A DNA stretch of 12,158 nt from an uncultured Roseburia sp. Its GTDB lineage: Bacteria > Bacillota > Clostridia > Lachnospirales > Lachnospiraceae. The stretch is from the NCBI GenBank assembly GCA_934307185.1, contig CAKRCJ010000040.1, forward strand, positions 1-12,158, read 5' to 3'. Shown here in pieces: positions 6,600-12,158 of the stretch. The first letter of the stretch is position 1. Each line of letters begins with the position of its first letter. The position numbers were made by a program, and so were the translations under genes. The notes under the pieces are model-generated. The model saw nothing but the letters and a program-made list of their open reading frames with translations, was not told where the DNA came from and ran no database searches.

Positions 6600-6756
6600 T
6601 TTCTTCTCTCATCCAGACTGTACTGTCGGTACCGGAGTCTCACCGGTTCAGCTGCTTTACGCAGGTCACGGACTCGCTGACTGTTCATTGCTGACATCAG
6701 CATCACCGTCGGTCGGGAATTTACACTAATGGTATCACCCTGCCCCGAAGAATTCC
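6600..6756 (-). ncRNA. FMN riboswitch (RFN element)
   Basis: The minus strand carries the conserved FMN aptamer order: TTCTTCGGGGCAGGG at the 5' end, CCCGACCGACGGTGATG, then CAGTCAGCGAGTCCGTGACC, CTGAACCGGTGAGACTCCGG, TACCGACAGTACAGTCTGG and ATGAGAGAAG at the 3' end. P1 closes through TTCTTC with GAAGAA. The aptamer senses flavin mononucleotide and, with the downstream terminator, should shut off riboflavin uptake when FMN is plentiful. Loop L2, normally about 7 nt (TGAAATT), is 20 nt here because of a 13-nt insertion at 6722-6734. The rest of the 6430-6821 gap is leader, terminator and promoter; no gene is hidden there. Confidence 0.97.
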
Positions 6757-6776
6757 TTATTTCGTTTTACAAGTAT

Positions 6777-6805
6777 ATTCTATGCATCTGTTATAAATTT
6801 GTCAA
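6777..6805 (-). promoter_or_regulatory. Promoter of the FMN riboswitch-ribU unit
   Basis: On the minus strand, a consensus TTGACA (6805-6800) is followed after 17 bases by TAGAAT (6782-6777). Transcription would begin near 6770, about 14 nt before the FMN aptamer. The -35 box lies only 16 bases past the tex stop codon. Confidence 0.85.
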
Positions 6806-6821
6806 TCACTATTTTTTATAA

Positions 6822-8969
6822 TTAGCCATTTAATTTCATCGTAAGCTGAATTCTCTGTTTTTTCAAATCCACGCTCATGACTTTGACTTCCACGATATCT
6901 CCGACACTTACGACTTCCAATGGATGTTTGATAAATTTATCACTCATCTGTGAAATATGAACGAGTCCGTCCTGATGTACACCGATATCCACAAAGGCTC
7001 CAAAATCAATGACGTTTCTTACGGTTCCTTTTAAAATCATGCCCGGTGTCAAATCCTTTATTTCAAGAACATCACTCCGTAAAATCGGTTTCGGCATATC
7101 TTCTCTTGGATCTCTTGCCGGTTTTTCCAGCTCTTTTACAATATCCTGTAACGTGATCGCACCAATTCCAAGCTCTTCTGCCAATTTGCCATAATCTGCG
7201 ATTTTCTTTGAGATACCATCTAACTTCCGGTTTTTCACATCATCCATGGTAAAGCCAAGCTTTTCCAAAAGCTTTTTCGTTGCATCATAGCTTTCCGGGT
7301 GCACTCCGGTTGCATCTAATGGATTTTTTCCGTCCGTAATTCTCATAAATCCGGCACACTGCTCGTAGGCTTTCGGTCCAAGCTTTGCCACTTTAAGCAG
7401 CTGGTTTCTGGATACAAATCTTCCGTTTTCTTCGCGGTATGCCACAATATTTTTTGCAATTGCTTTGCTGATGCCGGAAATGTATTCCAACAGGGAAGCA
7501 GAAGCGGTATTCAAATCCACACCTACTTTATTTACACAGTCTTCTACGACACCGCTTAATGCCTCACTTAGCTTTTTCTGGTTCATGTCATGCTGGTACT
7601 GTCCGACACCGATGGATTTCGGATCGATTTTTACAAGCTCTGCCAGAGGATCCTGTAACCGTCTTGCCATGGAAGCAGCACTTCTCTGTCCGACATCAAA
7701 ATTCGGAAACTCCTCTGTTGCCAGCTTACTTGCAGAATAAACGGAAGCACCGGCTTCATTTACAATAATATACTGCACCTTCACCGGAATTTCCTTTAAC
7801 AAATCAACAATTACCTGCTCAGACTCTCTCGAAGCTGTTCCGTTTCCAAGGGAAATTAAGGTAATGTGGTATTTGGAAATTAATTTCTTTAAAACTGCTT
7901 TTGCCTCTTCTACTTTATTCTGTGGCGCGGTCGGATATATTACAGTGGTATCTAAAACCTTTCCGGTCGGGTCAACCACCGCAAGCTTACAGCCGGTACG
8001 GAACGCCGGGTCCCAGCCAAGCACAACCTGTCCCGCAATTGGAGGCTGCATTAAAAGCTGCTCTAAATTTTTGCCAAACACACGGATTGCGCCATCCTCC
8101 GCCATCTCGGTAAGGCTGCTTCGGATTTCACGTTCAATTGCCGGTGCAATCAGACGGTCATAAGCATCTTCCACGACCTCTTTTAATACCGGTGTTGTAA
8201 CCGGGTTGTCACGGCTGATTACTTTTTTCTCCAAATACCGTAAGATATCTTCCTCCGGCGCTTCCACTTTTACAGTCAGCACTTTCTCATTCTCGCCACG
8301 GTTTAACGCAAGGACACGGTGACCTGCTAACTTATTCACCGGTTCATCAAATTCATAGTACATCTCATAGACAGAGTCTGCCTCCGGGTCTTTGGCAGTT
8401 GAAGTCACATGTCCTTTTTTCATTGTAAGGTCCCTGATTCGCGTTCTGTAGTCTGCCTCGTCGGAAATAGCTTCCGCAATAATGTCTTTTGCTCCTGCGA
8501 TTGCATCCTCCACAGAATTTACATCTTTTTCCGCACTGATATATTTTTCTGCCTCTTTCTCAAGTGGAGTGGTTATCATCTGTAAAACAATGACATTGGC
8601 AAGCGGCTCTAATCCTTTTTCCTTTGCAATTGTCGCTCTGGTTCTCCGCTTTGGTTTGTATGGACGGTATAAATCCTCCACTGCAACCATTGTCTCAGCG
8701 GCAAGTATCTGCATTTTTAATTCTTCTGTCAGCTTTCCCTGTTCTTCGATGCTGCTTAATACAGTCTCTTTTCGTTCTTCTAAATTGCGAAGATACGTAA
8801 GGCGCTCATATAAATTACGGAGTATCTCATCATTTAATGAACCGGTCACCTCTTTGCGGTATCTTGCAATAAAAGGAATAGTGTTTCCCTCATCAATAAG
8901 CTTTACTGCTGCCTCTGCCTGGTTTTTCTTAATTCCAAGCTCTTCGGCAATTTTTAAAATAATATCCAT
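6822..8969 (-). CDS. tex: Tex family S1 RNA-binding transcription accessory protein
   Basis: Tex proteins are cytoplasmic nucleic-acid-binding proteins linked to transcription and RNA processes; their exact role is still loosely defined. The 715-residue product has the full architecture. The N-terminal Tex domain (about 1-190) has TIPFIARYRKE and EDLYRPYKPKRRTRA. The YqgF/RNase H-like domain begins near D320 (DPAFRTGCKLAVVD) and includes GNGTASRESE. Helix-hairpin-helix motifs lie at about 492-545 (LLEYISGISKAIAKNIV). An S1 domain lies at about 640-713 (LKGTVRNVIDFGAFVDIG). I chose the ATG at 8969, which has AAGGA about 7 nt upstream; an open TTG at 8990 would start inside the ribosome binding region. 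No terminator is visible after the stop. Confidence 0.96.
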   Translation of the reverse strand: MDIILKIAEELGIKKNQAEAAVKLIDEGNTIPFIARYRKEVTGSLNDEILRNLYERLTYLRNLEERKETVLSSIEEQGKLTEELKMQILAAETMVAVEDLYRPYKPKRRTRATIAKEKGLEPLANVIVLQMITTPLEKEAEKYISAEKDVNSVEDAIAGAKDIIAEAISDEADYRTRIRDLTMKKGHVTSTAKDPEADSVYEMYYEFDEPVNKLAGHRVLALNRGENEKVLTVKVEAPEEDILRYLEKKVISRDNPVTTPVLKEVVEDAYDRLIAPAIEREIRSSLTEMAEDGAIRVFGKNLEQLLMQPPIAGQVVLGWDPAFRTGCKLAVVDPTGKVLDTTVIYPTAPQNKVEEAKAVLKKLISKYHITLISLGNGTASRESEQVIVDLLKEIPVKVQYIIVNEAGASVYSASKLATEEFPNFDVGQRSAASMARRLQDPLAELVKIDPKSIGVGQYQHDMNQKKLSEALSGVVEDCVNKVGVDLNTASASLLEYISGISKAIAKNIVAYREENGRFVSRNQLLKVAKLGPKAYEQCAGFMRITDGKNPLDATGVHPESYDATKKLLEKLGFTMDDVKNRKLDGISKKIADYGKLAEELGIGAITLQDIVKELEKPARDPREDMPKPILRSDVLEIKDLTPGMILKGTVRNVIDFGAFVDIGVHQDGLVHISQMSDKFIKHPLEVVSVGDIVEVKVMSVDLKKQRIQLTMKLNG

Positions 8970-9006
8970 TGCAATTCCTTTCTTTCTCAACTACATACTG
9001 TCCGTT

Positions 9007-9036
9007 ATTGTACCACGGATTGATTTCTCCATTCAA
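9007..9036 (-). promoter_or_regulatory. Probable tex promoter
   Basis: On the minus strand, TTGAAT (9036-9031) and TACAAT (9012-9007) are separated by 18 bases. The -10 is extended (TGGTACAAT). Transcription would start near 9000, giving a leader of about 30 nt before the tex ATG. Confidence 0.65.
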
Positions 9037-9059
9037 GTAGTGGCTCTCTTTATTTTTCG

Positions 9060-9089
9060 TTGTGTTTTCCCCTGCTTTCATGCTATAAT
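9060..9089 (+). promoter_or_regulatory. Probable uraA promoter
   Basis: TTGTGT (9060-9065) and a perfect extended -10, TGCTATAAT (TATAAT at 9084-9089), are separated by 18 bases. The start point would be near 9096, leaving about 50 nt of leader. That leader is too short for a PyrR-type attenuator and I see no terminator hairpin or riboswitch in it. The -35 boxes of this promoter and the divergent tex promoter are about 23 bp apart. Confidence 0.7.
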
Positions 9090-9145
9090 AAATTAATTTG
9101 AGGTCGTTTGTAAAACTGCGGCTATATTTAAGGAGGAATTTTGTT

Positions 9146-10552
9146 ATGAATGAAAAAAGCGGAGTCATCCGTGACGCCAGTGTTCTTGGCATTCCCAAAA
9201 TGTTAATCTTAGGCTTGCAGCACATGTTTGCCATGTTTGGTGCAACAATTCTTGTACCAATTTTAGTAAACAGCTATTTTGGTGAAGATGTTCTTCATGT
9301 TCAGGTCACATTAATCTGTGCCGGGGTAGGAACATTGTTTTTCCACCTTTGTTCCAAATTTAAGGTTCCTGCTTTCTTAGGTTCTTCATTTGCCTTTTTA
9401 GGTGGATTCGCAACAATTGCCAATCTTGATACCGGTGTTTTTGCTGATATGTCAAATGCAGACAAGCTTTCCTATGCATGTGGCGGTATTGTTGTTGCCG
9501 GTTTACTTTATCTTATCCTTGCATTAATTATTAAGCTTGCCGGTGTAAAGAAAGTAATGCGGTTCCTTCCACCTGTAGTCACAGGTCCTATCATTATCTG
9601 TATCGGTTTAAGCCTTGCAGGTTCTGCCGTAAGTAATGCTTCCACGAACTGGCTTCTCGCATTTATTGCACTTGCGACTATTATCGTATTTAATATCTGG
9701 GGAAAAGGAATGTTTAAGATTATTCCAATTCTCATGGGCGTTGTTATTTCGTATGCTGCTGCATTGATTTTTAATGCTTTTGGGATGACAAATGCAGACG
9801 GTTCCGCAATTCTTGACTTTACGAATATTGCTTCTGCTGCATGGATTGGAATCCCAAAATTTTCACTTTGCAAATTTAATATTTCCGCCATTTTAGTCAT
9901 GGCTCCAATTGCTCTCGCCTCCATGATGGAGCACATTGGCGATATGTCAGCCATTTCTGCAACTGTTGGTGAAAATTTCATCGAAGACCCCGGACTTCAC
10001 CGCACCTTAATCGGTGATGGTCTTGCAACAGCCCTTTCCGCACTTGTCGGTGGTCCTGCAAATACTACTTACGGAGAAAATACCGGTGTACTTGAATTAA
10101 GCAAAGTACATGACCCAAAGGTTATCCGTATTGCAGCATGTTATGCCATTATTTTAAGCTTTATTCCCAAAATGGCAGAGGTTATCGGCTCCATGCCATC
10201 CGCAATTATCGGTGGTGTCAGCTTTATGCTTTACGGTATGATTTCTGCTATCGGTGTACGAAATGTAGTGGAAAATCATGTTGATTTTACAAAATCACGC
10301 AACCTGATTATTGCCGGTGTAATCTTTGTCTGCGGTCTTGGTTTTACCGATGGTCTTACTTTTAGCGTTGCCGGTACCGATATTACATTAACCTCGCTTG
10401 CGATTGCCGCAATTGCAGGAGTTTTATTAAATGCCATTTTACCTGGCAATGATTATCACTTTGGAAAAAGTGTCGAAGGAGATTCGAATCGCGGTATTGA
10501 TATGATTCCAAATCTCCATGAGGATACAAGCTATGGGGATAATGAACAGTAA
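9146..10552 (+). CDS. uraA: Uracil permease, NCS2/NAT family
   Basis: This is a polytopic membrane transporter expected to import uracil with protons. The 468-residue product has about 14 hydrophobic segments. It begins with GLQHMFAMFGATILVP (23-38), the usual NCS2 N-terminal helix. The two substrate and proton glutamates of E. coli UraA (E241, E290) correspond by eye to E262 in MEHIGD and E311 in YGENTGV, with the same 49-residue spacing. The GENTGV motif favours uracil over xanthine or urate. The ATG at 9146 has AAGGAGG 9 nt upstream; the open frame to 9098 precedes any ribosome binding site and is excluded. A chemoreceptor gene follows after 33 nt. PyrR or pyr genes are not in the window. 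Confidence 0.93.
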   Translation: MNEKSGVIRDASVLGIPKMLILGLQHMFAMFGATILVPILVNSYFGEDVLHVQVTLICAGVGTLFFHLCSKFKVPAFLGSSFAFLGGFATIANLDTGVFADMSNADKLSYACGGIVVAGLLYLILALIIKLAGVKKVMRFLPPVVTGPIIICIGLSLAGSAVSNASTNWLLAFIALATIIVFNIWGKGMFKIIPILMGVVISYAAALIFNAFGMTNADGSAILDFTNIASAAWIGIPKFSLCKFNISAILVMAPIALASMMEHIGDMSAISATVGENFIEDPGLHRTLIGDGLATALSALVGGPANTTYGENTGVLELSKVHDPKVIRIAACYAIILSFIPKMAEVIGSMPSAIIGGVSFMLYGMISAIGVRNVVENHVDFTKSRNLIIAGVIFVCGLGFTDGLTFSVAGTDITLTSLAIAAIAGVLLNAILPGNDYHFGKSVEGDSNRGIDMIPNLHEDTSYGDNEQ

Positions 10553-10564
10553 TTATTTCTGTTC
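10544..10564 (+). other. Small inverted repeat at the uraA stop codon
   Basis: GAACAG (10544-10549) pairs with CTGTTC (10559-10564) around a 9-nt loop that contains the uraA stop codon. There is no T-run behind it (CATATCC follows), so it is unlikely to terminate transcription. It could weakly influence read-through or coupling to the following chemoreceptor gene. Confidence 0.4.
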
Positions 10565-10585
10565 CATATCCAGAAGGGAAAACAA

Positions 10586-12158
10586 ATGAAAGAATATGAT
10601 GAGGCCTTTTTCAGGGCGAAGGCAAACAAAAGAGCCGGTATTACCTGGATTATATTAATGTTTATTGTAACTGCATACTATGGTGCAAAAGTATTCGTTG
10701 GTGACCTGTCAATGAATTTCTTTATTCTGTCAATGGTAGTCGGCTGGTCAGACTATATTGCAAGCCGGATTATTCTCCGGATTACAGGTATGGACAACAA
10801 ACGCTATAAATGGATGATTGGTATGGGATACCTCCTGTTTTACTCGATTGTCGCCTGGACTTCCTTAGATCAGTTTTCTTTTGTATTAATTTTACCGTTA
10901 ATTTCCATATTAATTCTATACAAAGACCCTAAATTTGTGAGAACTATGATGTGGATTACACTCTTTATACTTTTTTCAAGCAACCTCTATAAAGGTCTTG
11001 TCAAAGGAATGATGGACTATGTTTCCAGTCCGGAGTGTGCATTGCAGTTTGCAATTGTACTGTGCTGCTATGGCTGCACAAATATGGCAATCCGCCACCT
11101 GGTAGAGTCTGACGGTGAATTAACCTCTACGATTGAAGGAAATCTTGCCCGTGTCGTTCAGACCGTTGAACAGGTAAAAGATGCCAGCAATTCAATTGTA
11201 GACGGTGTAACAGTTGTCCGCGAATTAGCCGATGAAAACAAGGTCGGTGCAGGCAATGTCGTAAAAGATATGCGAAAGCTTTCTGACAATAATAATGTGT
11301 TAAATGATAAAACGGTCTCCTCCATCGAGATGACACGAGTGATTGATACCCAGGTAAAAAATGTTGCCGGACTCATGGAACAGGTGGTAGAGCTTATCAA
11401 TGGCTCCGTTGAACATGCAAATGGCAGTGTACAGGAATTAAATGAGGTTGTTACTGTTACCGATAAAATGTCACAGCTTTCCTCACAGATCGAACAAATT
11501 CTTATAAATTTCAGAAAAGAATTTAAGAATGTAAAAGACGAAACCAGTACTATCGAAGAAATTACCTCCCAGACAAATCTTCTTGCCCTAAACGCTTCCA
11601 TTGAAGCTGCCAGAGCCGGAGAAGCCGGCAAAGGCTTTGCCGTTGTCGCTGATGAAATCCGTAACTTAAGCAGTGGAACCCAGTCCTCCTCCACAAGCAT
11701 TATGCAGGCACTCTCCCGTCTGGAAGAAACCTCTGAAAAAATGTTGGAATCCATCAGTGAAACTGTAAATTTAATCCAGTTAAATATGGAAAAAGTTTCC
11801 GCTGTTAATAAAAGTGTTACAAATATTACCACCGATACGGTAACACTTGGAAAGAATATTAAAATTGTAAATTCTGCGGTAAAAGAAGTGGAAACCTCCA
11901 ACCAGACACTTGCCAATAATATGGATGAAGTTGGAGAAGTTATGCAGATTATGACAGAAAGTATCAGTGAAGCTGAACTAACCACAAAGACCATGTTAGG
12001 CAAATACGATGCCAGTGTAGAAAGTGCGGCAGAGATTGAAAATGTTGTCGGAAAACTGATGGAAGAGCTTGGTGTTGGCGGATTTATGGGTATCCAGGAC
12101 GTAAAACCAGGCATGAAGTTATGTATTGTATCCAATTCTGAAGCTGGAGATAAAAAAG
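10586..12158 (+). CDS. Methyl-accepting chemotaxis protein, 3' end beyond the window
   Basis: The frame is open for 524 codons and runs off the window. The first ~170 residues contain about six hydrophobic helices (roughly 18-37, 44-64, 76-93, 97-112, 119-135, 151-168) with only short connecting loops, so there is no room for an extracellular ligand-binding domain. No HAMP is evident. A long coiled coil follows directly, with the chemoreceptor hairpin tip [19 protein letters not shown] (328-346) and [12 protein letters not shown] (348-359), which contacts CheA and CheW. The coil ends near residue 500. [15 protein letters not shown] then looks like the start of another domain, possibly PilZ-like, which is a guess. 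AAGGG lies about 8 nt before the ATG. The gene sits 33 nt after uraA with no terminator between, so co-transcription is likely. Confidence 0.9.
   Translation, partial: MKEYDEAFFRAKANKRAGITWIILMFIVTAYYGAKVFVGDLSMNFFILSMVVGWSDYIASRIILRITGMDNKRYKWMIGMGYLLFYSIVAWTSLDQFSFVLILPLISILILYKDPKFVRTMMWITLFILFSSNLYKGLVKGMMDYVSSPECALQFAIVLCCYGCTNMAIRHLVESDGELTSTIEGNLARVVQTVEQVKDASNSIVDGVTVVRELADENKVGAGNVVKDMRKLSDNNNVLNDKTVSSIEMTRVIDTQVKNVAGLMEQVVELINGSVEHANGSVQELNEVVTVTDKMSQLSSQIEQILINFRKEFKNVKDETSTIEEITSQTNLLALNASIEAARAGEAGKGFAVVADEIRNLSSGTQSSSTSIMQALSRLEETSEKMLESISETVNLIQLNMEKVSAVNKSVTNITTDTVTLGKNIKIVNSAVKEVETSNQTLANNMDEVGEVMQIMTESISEAELTTKTMLGKYDASVESAAEIENVVGKLMEELGVGGFMGIQDVKPGMKLCIVSNSEAGDKK

Noticed and set aside
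8482..9096. Plus-strand open frame of 204 codons opposite the start of tex
   Set aside because: It is the shadow of tex, which has all family motifs; the plus frame has no ribosome binding site or recognisable domain and overlaps the tex promoter.
9098..9145. Upstream extension of uraA
   Set aside because: Homologues start near MLILGLQHMFAMFG, and AAGGAGG is correctly placed for the ATG at 9146. The extension covers the leader itself.
9090..9145. PyrR attenuator or purine/pyrimidine riboswitch before uraA
   Set aside because: The leader is about 50 nt with no terminator or conserved aptamer sequence.
9508..9981. Minus-strand open frame of 157 codons within uraA
   Set aside because: It is antisense to transmembrane helices, a common source of hydrophobic-looking shadow frames, with no start signals.
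10544..10564. Hairpin at the uraA stop as a transcription terminator
   Set aside because: The stem is only six pairs with no T-run after it.
11158..12135. Long minus-strand open frame (325 codons) opposite the chemoreceptor
   Set aside because: It is antisense to the MCP signalling coil, is Ser/Thr/Ile-rich low-complexity translation, has no recognisable domain, and the plus-strand frame carries a clear chemoreceptor tip.
1..12158. CRISPR array, insertion sequence, prophage or defence system
   Set aside because: No spaced direct repeats, terminal inverted repeats, transposase, integrase or nuclease-helicase genes were seen; nearly all sequence is accounted for by housekeeping genes.

Overview
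The window looks like ordinary chromosome from a low-to-moderate GC, Gram-positive Clostridia relative, most likely Lachnospiraceae. This rests on protein style, AAGGAGG ribosome binding sites, TTGACA/TATAAT promoters, an ECF RibU gene under an FMN riboswitch, and MEP-pathway isoprenoid synthesis. It is an inference from pattern recognition, not a database match. I see no phage, transposon, CRISPR or defence genes.

Layout. Bases 1-128 hold the 5' part of a minus-strand tRNA-Ser(UGA), cut by the window edge, with a strong promoter. Bases 172-5573 hold a tightly packed minus-strand operon, read from right to left: a YcxB-like membrane protein, tsaE, tsaB, rimI, rnz, an unrecognised membrane-anchored protein, tsaD and ispD. 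Gaps are at most 39 nt and several genes overlap. Three genes of the tRNA t6A37 threonylcarbamoyl-transfer complex (tsaE, tsaB, tsaD) are therefore together, with the ribosomal-protein acetyltransferase gene rimI and the tRNA 3'-processing nuclease gene rnz between them. The operon appears to start from a promoter near 5690, behind a short repeat that duplicates its ribosome binding site.

Bases 5708-6805 are a complete minus-strand riboflavin-uptake unit: promoter, FMN riboswitch, intrinsic terminator in the leader, ribU, and a terminator after the gene. Upstream, tex (6822-8969, minus) encodes an S1-domain transcription-associated RNA-binding protein. It ends 16 bases before the ribU promoter with no visible terminator of its own.

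From 8970 the orientation flips. A divergent promoter region drives tex leftward and uraA rightward. uraA (9146-10552) encodes a uracil permease of the NCS2 family. It is followed after 33 nt by a methyl-accepting chemotaxis protein that runs off the window end. This protein has about six membrane helices, no extracellular sensor domain and no evident HAMP domain.

Most genes are housekeeping. The points most worth a second look are the duplicated RBS repeat before the YcxB-like gene, the divergent RNase Z motifs, the 13-nt insertion in riboswitch loop L2, the unrecognised gene between rnz and tsaD, and the permease-chemoreceptor pair. I did not find a clear novel multi-gene system.
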